Assembly (NCBI RefSeq): GCF_027947575.1
Contig: NZ_CP116256.1
Coordinates: 2,790,001-2,854,000 of the forward strand
Direction: 5' to 3'
DNA length: 64,000 nt
DNA from: Streptomyces rubrogriseus
GTDB lineage: Bacteria > Actinomycetota > Actinomycetes > Streptomycetales > Streptomycetaceae
Shown: positions 7,631-16,033 of the stretch, piece by piece
How the letters are laid out: every line of letters starts with the position of its first letter
Numbering within the stretch: the stretch's first letter is position 1
Notes under the pieces: generated by a model
Told to the model about the DNA's origin: nothing
The model's database searches: none
The model's input: the letters and a program-made list of their open reading frames with translations, nothing else
Position numbers and translations under genes: made by a program

Positions 7631-8475
7631 CCACCGCCGTCCGCCAAGCCCCCCACCACCGCACCCTCACCTGCTACACCGACTACCGCTGCCGGCGCCC
7701 CGACTGCGTCGAGCGGTACAACGAGCGCAACCGTGCCCGACTCCAAGCCCACAAGGACGGCACCTGGAACCGGTACGTCGATGCCGAACCCGTCCGCCAG
7801 CACCTGCTCGCGCTCGCCGACGAAGACGTGCCCCCCTACATCGTGGCCGCAACCGTCGGAGCCTCAAAGCAGACCGTCCACGGCATCCTCCACCCCAACA
7901 AGTCCAAGAACCGGGGCCGCCAGCGACGCATCAACCCCACCCTCGCCGCCAAGATCCTGGCCGTCACCCCCGACAACTGCCGCCGCGGCAAGATCTCCAG
8001 TACTGGAACAGTCCGACGGCTTCAGGCCCTGGTCGCTGCTGGCTGGCCTCTGAAGGAGATCGCAGCCCACGCCGGAGTCAACCACTCCAACATGAGCCGG
8101 CTGCTGCGCAACGACTTCATCCTCGCGAGCACCGCCAAGACCATCGCCGACACGTACAACGCGCTCGCCCACCGCAGCCCGGAGCGGCACGGAGTGGACA
8201 AGACCCAAGCCAAGCGGGCCCGGAACTGGGCCGCAAGCCAGGGCTGGGCCAAGGTCACGTACTGGGCCGAACGGATGGACGTCATCGACGACCCCGACTT
8301 CCAGCCCCTCTACGGCGTCACCAAGCGGGAGATCGTCGCCCAGGACGCCAACTGGCTGATGACCGAAGGCCGCCTCGACCGGGCCAGCGCCGCCGCCCGG
8401 CTCGGCGTGTCCAAGGCCTACATCGACCACGCCTTCCGCGACCACCCCCAGTACGCCGTCGAGGTGGCCGCATGA
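7627..8475 (+). CDS. multi-HTH DNA-binding protein, 282 aa
   Basis: Starts at GTG 7627. The N-terminus has a cysteine motif (CYTDYRCRRPDC) that may bind zinc. At least three helix-turn-helix-like segments follow: PPYIVAATVGASKQTVHGIL, WPLKEIAAHAGVNHSNMSRL, and DRASAAARLGVSKAYIDHAF. Such multi-HTH proteins are common in Streptomyces phages and probably act as transcription regulators or DNA-organising factors. The gene ends on the start of another HTH gene. Confidence 0.75.
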   Translation: MTTAVRQAPHHRTLTCYTDYRCRRPDCVERYNERNRARLQAHKDGTWNRYVDAEPVRQHLLALADEDVPPYIVAATVGASKQTVHGILHPNKSKNRGRQRRINPTLAAKILAVTPDNCRRGKISSTGTVRRLQALVAAGWPLKEIAAHAGVNHSNMSRLLRNDFILASTAKTIADTYNALAHRSPERHGVDKTQAKRARNWAASQGWAKVTYWAERMDVIDDPDFQPLYGVTKREIVAQDANWLMTEGRLDRASAAARLGVSKAYIDHAFRDHPQYAVEVAA

Positions 8476-8774
8476 TCGCCACTCGCATCGGTGCCGACCG
8501 CGGCCCCTACCTCCACGCCTCCACCACCCACACCTACGACGAGAACGGCGACATCGACCTCATCGCCGTCGAACACGCCCTCAACGGCCAGCCCGTCACC
8601 CTCACCCAAGCCGAGCAGCTGTACACGGCCCGGCTCCTCCACGACCGCGGCTACGGGCCGTCCGCCATCGGCCGGCGCATCCGCGCCGACCACTCCACCG
8701 TCACCGCCTGGCGCGACAACGGATGGAAGCCCGTCGCCGTGCACCCCAAAAGCCGGAAGAAGACCACGGCATGA
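8472..8774 (+). CDS. HTH protein, 100 aa
   Basis: ATG 8472 overlaps the previous stop. The C-terminal half has a helix-turn-helix of Hin/transposase style (DRGYGPSAIGRRIRADHSTV followed by TAWRDNGW), typical of proteins reading a short DNA site. Likely co-regulatory with the upstream multi-HTH protein. Basic tail (PKSRKKTTA). Confidence 0.7.
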   Translation: MIATRIGADRGPYLHASTTHTYDENGDIDLIAVEHALNGQPVTLTQAEQLYTARLLHDRGYGPSAIGRRIRADHSTVTAWRDNGWKPVAVHPKSRKKTTA

Positions 8775-8939
8775 GCGGAAGCACGGACCAGCGACGTGCG
8801 CCCCCGACCTCACCAGCGGGGCGAGACACGAGGTTCGCCCACGCAGCCACGGTGCGTAAACGGGCAGGTCAGAGCGCGTTTGGAGGCTCTCCGCCACCCG
8901 GAGAACCTACACGGAACAGGTTGCGGAGAACACGACAAA

Positions 8940-8959
8940 GGCCCCGCGGAAGCGGGGCC
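8940..8959. terminator. bidirectional terminator-like hairpin
   Basis: GGCCCCGC at 8940-8947 and GCGGGGCC at 8952-8959 form an 8-bp stem with a GGAA tetraloop. It lies between the end of the rightward early operon and the stop of the leftward antitoxin gene, so it may end both. The rest of 8775-8984 shows no convincing gene. Confidence 0.6.
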
Positions 8960-8984
8960 AGGAGGACGAGAGGAGAGGCCAGTG

Positions 8985-9266
8985 CTAGTCGCCAAGAGCG
9001 CGCCGTTGAGCAACGGCCATGGCTTCTCCGAGCATGCGCGCCTTGTGCGCGTCGTCGGAAGTCGTGCCGGCTTCCAGCTCCCTCAGGTAGCCACGCAGTT
9101 CGCGGAGCGTCATGTAGTCCTCGTAGCTCACGATCACAGCCGCTTCCTTGCCCCGGTTGATGAGGACGGTCGGCTCGTTGGCGTAGCGGGCGCGCGAGAT
9201 GACCTCACCGAGGACGTTGCGGGCTTCGGCGATCTTGGCGCGGTGCTCGGTGGGGGTCGCGGTCAT
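8985..9266 (-). CDS. Phd/YefM-like antitoxin, solitary
   Basis: A 93-residue leftward protein with the Phd/YefM look: an N-terminal DNA-binding half (ARNVLGEVISRARYANEPTV, then LINRGKEAAVIVSYEDY) and a charged toxin-binding C-terminus (ELRGYLRELEAGT). These proteins repress their own operon and neutralise a partner toxin. No toxin gene follows; the next feature downstream is a terminator and then the end of the opposite operon. It could be a decoy antitoxin that blocks a host toxin, or simply a repressor of the divergent replication genes. The family call is good; the role is inference. Confidence 0.8.
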   Translation of the reverse strand: MTATPTEHRAKIAEARNVLGEVISRARYANEPTVLINRGKEAAVIVSYEDYMTLRELRGYLRELEAGTTSDDAHKARMLGEAMAVAQRRALGD

Positions 9267-9424
9267 GGCAACAGCGTAGCGGATTTGTCACGCTGCACAC
9301 CACGGCGACTTCGCTTTCTTAGCTATGATGGGCATGAGCGGGGCGGCAGTGACAAGCCGCCTTAGAGGCCCTGGTTCCGCGCGCCCAAAAGCCCCTCAAC
9401 CAGCACTCTCCGAAAGAAGCCCCG
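9267..9424. promoter_or_regulatory. divergent control region between antitoxin and replication genes
   Basis: The 158-bp gap holds an inverted repeat CAGCGT/ACGCTG at 9272-9277 and 9290-9295, a likely operator by position next to the Phd-like gene. A good -10 hexamer, TATGAT, occurs at 9324-9329 on the plus strand, pointing at the replication initiator. No convincing -35 is visible at the usual distance. A long leader (about 90 nt) then runs to the ATG at 9425. Confidence 0.5.
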
Positions 9425-10333
9425 ATGCCTTGGGTCAAGTTGGACGACCGGTTCCCGTCGCACCGCAAGATCGCCTTGCTGTCCGACCGGGCGTTCCGGC
9501 TGCACGTGTCCGCGATCTGCTGGTGCGCCGAGAACCTCACCGACGGCCGCATCAGTGACCGCGAGCTGGCCCTCGTGACCCGCGTGCGAGGCGTCAAGGC
9601 GACCGCCAAGCAGCTGGAGGACGCCGGCCTGTGGGACCGCACCGACGACGGCTGGCAGATCCACGACTACCTCGACTACAACCCGTCCCGCGAACAGGTG
9701 CTCATCGAGCGGAAGAAGAACGCCGAGCGACAGGAGCGCTTCAGGCGCCGCAAGAACGGCAGGCCGACCCCACCCAGTAACGGGGGCAGTAACGGCGTTA
9801 CGCCCGACGACGAAACGCGCGACGGCGACACGACGGCGACACGACGGAAGCACGACGGCGACACGACGGCGACACGAAGCAACACCGTTCAGAACGAAGA
9901 ACCCCAGGTCAACGAGATTCGTAACGCCGTTACTAACGACGCCCCGACCCGACCCGACCCGAACCCCATATCTATGGCTGATGTAGATGGGGAGAGTGCA
10001 GGTTCTGTAGCGCGCACGGTTGAGCGGTCTGACGACCGCCTCACCCCCATCGATGTCGACGGCTTCGAACTCACCGACGCCATGCGCGCATGGTCCCTGC
10101 GCACCTTCGGCCCCAGCCTCGACGTCGACTACGAGACCGCCCAGTTCATCGATCACTTCCGCGCCCAGAACACGCGCCGCCCCAACTGGCCGGCCGAGTG
10201 GCAGAAGTGGATCCGCCGCTCCGCCAAGTTCGCCTCCGAGCGTGCCAACCGACCGCCCCTCCGCGCAGTCTCTGGCGGCTATCAGCCGTACCGCGATCCC
10301 ACCGACGAGTCCGTCTACGACAAGGACCTCTGA
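9425..10333 (+). CDS. replication initiator / replisome organiser-like protein
   Basis: A 302-residue protein that opens with the pattern of phage replisome-organiser proteins (MPWVKLDDRFPSHRKI, then LLSDRAFRLHVSAICWCAEN), which forms a winged-helix DNA-binding domain in that family. Residues about 110-180 are low-complexity and encode DNA repeats (see the origin candidate). The C-terminal part (LTDAMRAWSLRTFGPSLDVD ... WPAEWQKWIRRSAKFA) resembles the DnaT/DnaD-like region that contacts helicase loader. It directly precedes the DnaC-like loader gene, matching the initiator-loader order of lambda O/P-type systems. Confidence 0.8.
   Translation: MPWVKLDDRFPSHRKIALLSDRAFRLHVSAICWCAENLTDGRISDRELALVTRVRGVKATAKQLEDAGLWDRTDDGWQIHDYLDYNPSREQVLIERKKNAERQERFRRRKNGRPTPPSNGGSNGVTPDDETRDGDTTATRRKHDGDTTATRSNTVQNEEPQVNEIRNAVTNDAPTRPDPNPISMADVDGESAGSVARTVERSDDRLTPIDVDGFELTDAMRAWSLRTFGPSLDVDYETAQFIDHFRAQNTRRPNWPAEWQKWIRRSAKFASERANRPPLRAVSGGYQPYRDPTDESVYDKDL
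9777..9985. other. candidate replication origin inside the initiator gene
   Basis: Five tandem 11-bp units run from 9820 to 9874: units 1, 2, 4 and 5 read CGACGGCGACA and unit 3 reads CGACGGAAGCA. Two copies of a 13-bp near-palindrome flank them: GTAACGGCGTTAC at 9789-9801 and its exact complement GTAACGCCGTTAC at 9921-9933; a half site GTAACG lies at 9777-9782. A run of GACCC pentamers (about 9945-9960) and a relatively AT-rich patch (CATATCTATGG, from 9967) follow. Iterons within the initiator gene next to an AT-rich segment match the lambda O-gene origin layout. Origin function is inference. Confidence 0.55.
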
Positions 10334-10334
10334 C

Positions 10335-11042
10335 ATGCAGTACATCCCGCCGAACAACCTGCGAGGCCACGACCTCGCTCCGCTGCTGGCCGCCCGCGGC
10401 CTCCCCGCGGACTGGCTGGAGGTCAACGACTTCGACCCGCACAGCCCGCAGAACGTCGCCCGCCACACCTACAGCGAGGTCGCCGCCCTCGTTCCGTTCC
10501 ACTACCGGTCCGCGGCGCCCACGCTGCCCGAGCTGCGGCAGTGGATCGACGTCCTGGTCGGTGCGGCGAAGGAAGCCCAGGCGGCCCGCAACGCTCCGAT
10601 GGCCACCGTGCTGCACGGCCCCTCGCTGCTCCTCCTCGGCCGCGTCGGCACCGGCAAGACCTACGAGTCCTACGGGGCGATGCGGGAGCTGGCCGTCACC
10701 GGGGTCCGCGCCCAGTGGCACGTGACCACGGCCGCCGACCTGTACGCCGCCCTGCGTCCCCGGCACGGCATCGACTCGGAGGCCGAGTTCCGCACCTACC
10801 GCGACGCCCCGCTGCTCCTCGTCGACGACCTCGGGGCTGGCGGGAAGCCGTCCGAGTTCACGGAAGAAGTCAACTTCCGGCTGATCAACCACCGGTACGA
10901 GCGGCAGCTGCCGACCCTGTTCACGTCGAACGCCGACGCCGACAAGCTCCGCGACCGCCTCGGCGACCGGGTCACCTCCCGGCTGCGGGAGATGTGCCAG
11001 CGCGTCGTCGTCAAGGGCACCGACCGCCGGAGGGCCGCGTGA
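10335..11042 (+). CDS. DnaC-like helicase loader ATPase
   Basis: A 235-residue AAA+ ATPase of the DnaC/IstB type. Walker A is GRVGTGKT (102-109), Walker B is LLLVDDLG (160-167), sensor 1 is the asparagine in LFTSNAD (about 199), and an arginine-finger-like RVTSRLREMC follows. It would load the DnaB-type helicase encoded at 12064 onto the origin. It starts one base after the initiator stop and ends overlapping the next ATG. Confidence 0.87.
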   Translation: MQYIPPNNLRGHDLAPLLAARGLPADWLEVNDFDPHSPQNVARHTYSEVAALVPFHYRSAAPTLPELRQWIDVLVGAAKEAQAARNAPMATVLHGPSLLLLGRVGTGKTYESYGAMRELAVTGVRAQWHVTTAADLYAALRPRHGIDSEAEFRTYRDAPLLLVDDLGAGGKPSEFTEEVNFRLINHRYERQLPTLFTSNADADKLRDRLGDRVTSRLREMCQRVVVKGTDRRRAA

Positions 11043-12067
11043 TGAGCGGACCTACCCTGCGCCTGCTGTCCCTCGGTGCTGGCGTCCAGTCCACCACCCT
11101 GCTGCTGCTCGCCGCCGAAGGACGCCTCCCTGGCCTGGACGGCGCGATCTTTGCTGACACCGGCTGGGAGCCCGCCGCCGTGTACGAGCACCTCGACAAG
11201 TTGGAAGAGGAGATTGCCAAGCCTGCCGGGATCCCGATCTACCGGGTATCGACCGGCCGTATCCAGGACGACGTCCTCGACCCCGACAAGCAGCGCTCCC
11301 TGCCCGCACACACTCGGGACCCCGAAACGGGCGAGGACGGCATGCTGAACCGGCGCTGCACGCAGACGTACAAGCTCACGCCAATTCTGCGGCAGACCCG
11401 GCTGCTGCTCGGTGCGTCGACGTCGGACCCGGCACCGTGCCGGTACTGCGACGGCACCGGCACGCGGATCGCCCCGTGGCGGGCCAAGCGCAACGACATG
11501 ACGTCTGGCCCATGCTCTGTCTGTGACGGCACCGGCACCCTCGCCCGCGTCAACCAGCCCCCGGCTGGCGCCTGGGCTGAGCAGTGGATCGGCTTCTCCA
11601 CCGACGAGATCGGTCGCGTCTCCGACCGCGGCGACACGCGCTACTCGAAGTCCCGGCATCCGCTCCTGGAACTGAGCATGTCGCGCACCCAGTGCGACGC
11701 CTACCTGAAGCACCACGGCTGGACGTCGGTGGAGAAGTCCGCCTGCATCGGTTGCCCGTTCCATGGCAACGCCGAGTGGCGCCGTATGCGGGACACCGAC
11801 CCCCAGTCGTGGCAGGAGGCCATCCGCTTCGACAAGGCGTACCGGACCGGGCCCGGCCTGCGCCACCAAAGGTTCCTGCACATCTCCCGCAAGCCCCTTG
11901 ACGAGGCACCCATCGACAAGATCCGCCGCTCCGAGTGGCAGATGGACACGATCTTCGATGCCGCCTACGAGGCCGAACTTGCCGAACAGGGCGACCCCGA
12001 CGGCTGCTCTCCCTGGGCGTGCCGCTCTGGCCAGCCCGTGATCAACGATGAAGAGGAAGCCGCGTGA
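11042..12067 (+). CDS. PAPS reductase-like PP-loop protein with inserted zinc-finger motifs
   Basis: A 341-residue member of the adenine-nucleotide alpha-hydrolase/PAPS-reductase superfamily. The PP-loop is LSLGAGVQSTTL (about 8-19), followed by FADTGWEP and a conserved RRCTQTYKLTPI. The middle carries two DnaJ-like CxxCxGTG motifs (CRYCDGTGT and CSVCDGTGT), an insert likely to bind zinc, and the C-terminal half has CIGCPF. Family members reduce sulfate or, as in DndC, take part in DNA sulfur modification; others in phages have unknown roles. It is placed between helicase loader and helicase and near a DNA methyltransferase, so a DNA-modification role is attractive but unproven. Starts on the loader stop (ATGA). 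Confidence 0.8.
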   Translation: MSGPTLRLLSLGAGVQSTTLLLLAAEGRLPGLDGAIFADTGWEPAAVYEHLDKLEEEIAKPAGIPIYRVSTGRIQDDVLDPDKQRSLPAHTRDPETGEDGMLNRRCTQTYKLTPILRQTRLLLGASTSDPAPCRYCDGTGTRIAPWRAKRNDMTSGPCSVCDGTGTLARVNQPPAGAWAEQWIGFSTDEIGRVSDRGDTRYSKSRHPLLELSMSRTQCDAYLKHHGWTSVEKSACIGCPFHGNAEWRRMRDTDPQSWQEAIRFDKAYRTGPGLRHQRFLHISRKPLDEAPIDKIRRSEWQMDTIFDAAYEAELAEQGDPDGCSPWACRSGQPVINDEEEAA

Positions 12068-13446
12068 CGACCGACACCGAACTGTGGGCACCCGACGAGG
12101 CCGTGGTCGATCCCGGCCCGCGGCCTCCGGAGCGGCCCCGGGACGTCGAAGCTGAGCGCGTCCTCGTGGCCACTGCCATGCAGCAGCCGAACGTCGTCGA
12201 CGAACTCGGCGCCGAAGGCTTCGACCCCGCCGACATCACCACCGACGCCTACCGGTGGACGTGGTGGGCCGTGGAAGAACTCCAGGGCCAGTTCCGCGAC
12301 GGGGAGCTCAAGCACCTTGCCGTGCACCGGCTGCTGGAGACGTGGCATGCCGAGGGCCGCATGCCGACCCGGCCCCCGGCTGTCGAGCAGTTGCTGGACC
12401 TGTACCAGCAGTCGCACCCGGGCGCCGCCGCCTGGTATGCGAAGCGGATCGAGAAGAAGGCGATCGCCGCCCGGCTCGTCGCCCTCGGCTACGACGCCAT
12501 GCTCAAGGGCGCCTCCCTGGCATTCGACGAGGACACGGACGTCGCCGCCATCCAGTCCGACCTCGACGGCGTCGTCCGGGTCGCTGACGACGCCGACATG
12601 GCCCCCATCGGCGACCTGCTCCTCGACAGCCTGGAGCGGGCCACCACCCCGCCCACCAACGAACAGCGCATCCCCACCGGCTTCATGGACCTCGATGCGC
12701 TGCTGTCCGGCGGGTGGGCGCCCGGCCAGCTCGTCGTCGTCGGTGCCCGGCCCGCCATGGGCAAGTCCACGATCGCCGCAGACTTCGCCCGCGGCGCCGC
12801 CATCAAGAACAAGATCCCGTCCTTGTTCGAGTCGCTGGAGATGGGCAAGGACGAACTGTCCGACCGGATCCTGTGCGCAGAGGCCCGCATCCCGCTGCAC
12901 CACCTGAAGCAGGGCATCGTCTCCGACGAGGACATGGCGCGCGCCGCCCGGCACGCTCCCGCGATTGCTGCGGCCCCCCTGTGGATCAACGATGCGGCGA
13001 CCCTGTCGCTGCCGATGCTGCGGGGCCGGATCCGCAACCTCGTCCGCACCCAGGGCCTCCGCCTGGCCATCGTCGACTACCTGCAGCTGATGCAGGCGCC
13101 GCGCGCCGAATCGAGGCAGCAGGCCGTCGCCGAGATCTCCCGGAACCTGAAGCTCATCGCGAAGGACTTCGGGATCACCGTGATCGTCCTGTGTCAGCTC
13201 AACCGTGGCCCCGAGCAGCGGCAGGAGAAGCGGCCGATGGTGTCCGACCTCCGCGAGTCGGGGGCGATCGAGCAGGACGCCGACATCGTGCTCCTCCTCC
13301 ACCGCGAGGACGCCTACGAGAAGGAATCCCCGCGGGCCGGCGAAGCCGACCTGATCGTCGGCAAGCACCGCGGCGGACCCACCGCGACGATCACCGTCGC
13401 CGCGCAACTCCACTTCGCTCGCATGATCGACATGGCAGGTACGTGA
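12064..13446 (+). CDS. dnaB: DnaB-type replicative helicase
   Basis: A 460-residue hexameric helicase. The N-terminal primase-interaction domain (about 25-140) is followed by the RecA-like motor: Walker A GARPAMGKST (227-236), FESLEM (255-260), Walker B-like AIVDYLQLM (335-343), the H3 glutamine-rich LCQLNRG, and the C-terminal DLRESGAIEQDADIVLLLHR with the arginine finger region. It unwinds the fork 5'-to-3'. GTG start overlaps the previous stop. Length is normal for DnaB. It works with the loader at 10335 and probably the host primase or the primase-like protein at 51136. Confidence 0.93.
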   Translation: MTTDTELWAPDEAVVDPGPRPPERPRDVEAERVLVATAMQQPNVVDELGAEGFDPADITTDAYRWTWWAVEELQGQFRDGELKHLAVHRLLETWHAEGRMPTRPPAVEQLLDLYQQSHPGAAAWYAKRIEKKAIAARLVALGYDAMLKGASLAFDEDTDVAAIQSDLDGVVRVADDADMAPIGDLLLDSLERATTPPTNEQRIPTGFMDLDALLSGGWAPGQLVVVGARPAMGKSTIAADFARGAAIKNKIPSLFESLEMGKDELSDRILCAEARIPLHHLKQGIVSDEDMARAARHAPAIAAAPLWINDAATLSLPMLRGRIRNLVRTQGLRLAIVDYLQLMQAPRAESRQQAVAEISRNLKLIAKDFGITVIVLCQLNRGPEQRQEKRPMVSDLRESGAIEQDADIVLLLHREDAYEKESPRAGEADLIVGKHRGGPTATITVAAQLHFARMIDMAGT

Positions 13447-13727
13447 TGACGACCCAGCCCACCCCCGAAGACATCGCGGCAATGCGCGCCGACGGCAGCC
13501 TCCGCGACTACCTCAAATACCTCACCAGCCAGGCCGAAAGGCCCACCGCCAAGCCCAAGCCCGCCCTCACCGCGGTTCCGGCGGCCGGCTACCGCATCGC
13601 CCACACCGGCGGCTGGCCCCTCGGCACCGCCGCCTCGGGCCCGACGCCGCCGCCGGACGCCTGCACCTGCGCCCGCTGCAGCCACAACCCCACCAGCACC
13701 ACGACTCACCGGAAGGACGCCGCCTGA
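13446..13727 (+). CDS. hypothetical protein, 93 aa
   Basis: ATG 13446 overlaps the helicase stop. The N-terminal helix (EDIAAMRADGSLRDYLKYLT) is followed by a proline-rich linker and a C-terminal CTCARC motif that may bind metal. Ends overlapping the methyltransferase ATG. Function unknown. Confidence 0.65.
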   Translation: MTTQPTPEDIAAMRADGSLRDYLKYLTSQAERPTAKPKPALTAVPAAGYRIAHTGGWPLGTAASGPTPPPDACTCARCSHNPTSTTTHRKDAA

Positions 13728-15151
13728 TGTACCGCCACGACAACGACACGCTCACTGTCATGGACTGGTTCTGCGGCGCCGGCGGCAGCAGTCAGGGCGT
13801 CGACGCTGTCCCCGGTGTCCGCGTCACCCGCGCCGCCAACCACTGGAAGCGGGCCATCGAATCCCACGCCGCGAACTTCCCCGACACCGACCACTACCAG
13901 GGCGACATCCGCAAGGCGCCCGTCTGGGACTGGCCCGTCTGCGACCTGTTCTGGGCCAGCCCCGAATGCACCAACTGGTCGGTCGCCAAGGGCAAGCAGC
14001 GCGACTTCGACAAGACGATGCAGTACGACCTGTTCTCCCTCCTCGAGGAGCGCGACGAGGAACCGCCGACCGCGGAGGAAGAGTCCCGGGCGCTCATGGA
14101 GGAAGTCCCGCTGTACCTGCGCGGCGTGCAGGAGCGCGGCGGCCTTGTCAAGGCTGGCATCGTCGAGAACGTTGTGGACGTCCGCAACTGGGACCAGTGG
14201 GACCGCTGGCTCGGAGAGATCCACAAGCTCGGCTACGACACCCGCGTCATCGCCCTGAACGCCATGCATGCCCGGCCGCGCAGCGTGCACCGGGCACCGC
14301 AGTCCCGCGACCGCCTGTTCGTCGGCTACTGGCACCGCTCGCTGGGCCGCACCCCGGACTGGAACAAGTGGCTGCGACCGCGTGCCTGGTGCGAGACGTG
14401 CGGCCAGCACGTCGACGCCCTCCAGGTGTTCAAGAAGTACGGCCGCGACATGGGCCGCTACCGGCAGCAGTACGTGTACCGCTGCCCCAACATCAGCTGC
14501 CGGAACAGCCTCCTCGAGCCCGAGACGCTGCCCGCAGCCGCCTGTATCGACTGGTCCCTGCCTGGTCAGCGCATCGGCGACCGGGCCCGCCCGCTTGCCG
14601 AAAAGACCCTCGCACGCATCCGGGCCGGCATTGCCCGGTTCGCTCACCCGCTCGACGGGCGGCGCCTTCAGGTGCCGCCGCTGATGGTGCCCGTCGAAGG
14701 CCGGGACGGAAAGGAGGCGAACACGGCGCTGGCCCCGCTGCGTACCCAGACCGCCCGGAACGAAACGGGCCTGGCGTGGCTGCCGTTCATCGCCGAACTC
14801 CGCGGCGGCGGCAGCGTGGCCCGGCCCGTGACCGAGGCCCTCGCTACGGTCACCGCCTCCGGGAACCACCACGGTCTGGTGCACCCGGACCCGCGGATAG
14901 CCGTGATCGATGGCGCGGTCGACATCGAGGACGTCCTGTTCAGGATGTTGGAGCCCCACGAGATCGGTCGCGCGATGAGCTTTGCCGACGAGTACATCGT
15001 TCTCGGTTCGAAGCGTGAGCGCGTGAAGCAGTACGGCAACGCAGTCCCGCCCAACATGTCCGAAGTCCTCGTCTGCGCCCTCGTCGAAGCGATCACCGGC
15101 GAGGAGCTCTCCCGGCACGAGGGCATCGCCGGATTCGCGGAGGCTGCCTGA
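13727..15151 (+). CDS. C5-cytosine DNA methyltransferase
   Basis: A 474-residue Dcm-type enzyme that methylates cytosine in DNA using S-adenosylmethionine. Visible motifs: I FCGAGGSS (15-22), IV SPEC with catalytic cysteine near 81, VI ENV (147-149), VIII QSRDRLF (192-198), and the C-terminal block QYGNAVPPNMSEVL. The target-recognition region (about 205-400) includes paired cysteines (CETC, CPNISC), which may hold zinc. No restriction enzyme is nearby, so it probably protects phage DNA against host restriction. It follows the helicase block with stop/start overlaps on both sides. Confidence 0.9.
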   Translation: MYRHDNDTLTVMDWFCGAGGSSQGVDAVPGVRVTRAANHWKRAIESHAANFPDTDHYQGDIRKAPVWDWPVCDLFWASPECTNWSVAKGKQRDFDKTMQYDLFSLLEERDEEPPTAEEESRALMEEVPLYLRGVQERGGLVKAGIVENVVDVRNWDQWDRWLGEIHKLGYDTRVIALNAMHARPRSVHRAPQSRDRLFVGYWHRSLGRTPDWNKWLRPRAWCETCGQHVDALQVFKKYGRDMGRYRQQYVYRCPNISCRNSLLEPETLPAAACIDWSLPGQRIGDRARPLAEKTLARIRAGIARFAHPLDGRRLQVPPLMVPVEGRDGKEANTALAPLRTQTARNETGLAWLPFIAELRGGGSVARPVTEALATVTASGNHHGLVHPDPRIAVIDGAVDIEDVLFRMLEPHEIGRAMSFADEYIVLGSKRERVKQYGNAVPPNMSEVLVCALVEAITGEELSRHEGIAGFAEAA

Positions 15152-15354
15152 TGGCGACCACCCACCTGTGGGCCGGCGACCACGTCGGCCGCGACTTCAC
15201 CGGCTCCCGCCCCGAAACCGGCTGCCCCTGCCCGAAGGCGGCGTGCGGCCTGGTCCTGGCGGACCTGATCCGCCCGGACTGCCCGGCCCATGCCGCCGCC
15301 CGATCGATGCGGCAATCCCACCCCACCCGCAACTGCCCCGGAGGAACCACGTGA
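15151..15354 (+). CDS. small cysteine-rich protein, 67 aa
   Basis: Starts on the methyltransferase stop. Contains CPCPKAAC and a later DCPAHAA, plausible ligands for a metal ion. Co-translated with the methyltransferase. Function unknown. Confidence 0.6.
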   Translation: MATTHLWAGDHVGRDFTGSRPETGCPCPKAACGLVLADLIRPDCPAHAAARSMRQSHPTRNCPGGTT

Positions 15355-15710
15355 GTGCCCCGATCATCTGTCGACCGCCGTCGTTCCCGATTCGACGCGT
15401 CCTCGACTGTCCGACCTGCAGGCAGAAGCGGCGAATGGCTGGTCGCGATCACGGCCCGTACTACGGCCCGACCATCACTTGCTGCGGCTGCGGCGACTCG
15501 TGGTCCTGTGGCGAACTGCTGCCTCGTCCGTTCAGGCGCGGATGGCGGACCGCCGAGATCGCCAAGGTCAAGCGGGCCTGGACTGAGGCGGGTCTGTACA
15601 CGGCCGCTGACTACAAGGCGTGGCTGGCTGACGAACTCGCAGTCGTCGTGGCCGATTACGGCAGCTCTGTCGAGGACGTGCCGCTGCCCGAGTCTGCCGC
15701 CTCTGCGTAG
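15351..15710 (+). CDS. zinc-ribbon protein, 119 aa
   Basis: GTG 15351 overlaps the previous stop. The N-terminal half has two cysteine pairs (CPTC and CCGC), giving a zinc ribbon; the C-terminal half is helical with several tryptophans (RAWTEAGLYTAADYKAWLAD). Probably binds nucleic acid. Last gene of this coupled block. Confidence 0.65.
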   Translation: MSAPIICRPPSFPIRRVLDCPTCRQKRRMAGRDHGPYYGPTITCCGCGDSWSCGELLPRPFRRGWRTAEIAKVKRAWTEAGLYTAADYKAWLADELAVVVADYGSSVEDVPLPESAASA

Positions 15711-15769
15711 GAGGACCGGTGGTGTCGAAACCCCCGCCGCACACGCGGCCCAACCCCAGGAGAAACCCG

Positions 15770-16024
15770 ATGACCGACCGCCTCACCGACCAGCAGCTCA
15801 CCAACATCGAGCGCGCCCTGCCGCGTCTCAGCGAGTACGCCGAGCAGTCCGACGACGTCCGCGCCGTCGCCGAGGGCGTGCCCGCGCTGCTCGCCGAAGT
15901 CCGCCGCCTCCAGGTCGAGCTAGCGAAGTCCGCCGAGGACGTCGACTGGCTCCGCTGCCTGGAGGCCGCGGGCGTCGACAACTGGGAGGGCATCGACACG
16001 GCGATCGAGATGCGCGACGAGTAG
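15770..16024 (+). CDS. helical hypothetical protein, 84 aa
   Basis: I place the start at ATG 15770, which has AGGAG upstream; in-frame starts further upstream lack one. Predicted helices include a coiled coil (ALLAEVRRLQVELAKSAEDV). A terminator hairpin follows. Function unknown. Confidence 0.65.
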   Translation: MTDRLTDQQLTNIERALPRLSEYAEQSDDVRAVAEGVPALLAEVRRLQVELAKSAEDVDWLRCLEAAGVDNWEGIDTAIEMRDE

Positions 16025-16033
16025 CAAGCCGAC

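Noticed and set aside
8775..8984. Possible tRNA or small RNA in the early gap
   Set aside because: A GTTCG-like segment is present but no cloverleaf with a matching acceptor and anticodon stem could be built.
8771..9160. Rightward frame starting at ATG 8771, which overlaps the stop at 8774
   Set aside because: It runs through a terminator hairpin and the antitoxin gene on the other strand, and the protein is mostly proline/arginine with no helix or domain pattern. The coupled ATG could be a remnant of a lost gene.
11965..13482. Leftward frame of 505 codons opposite the helicase
   Set aside because: Mirror of DnaB codons; composition is typical of a shadow frame.
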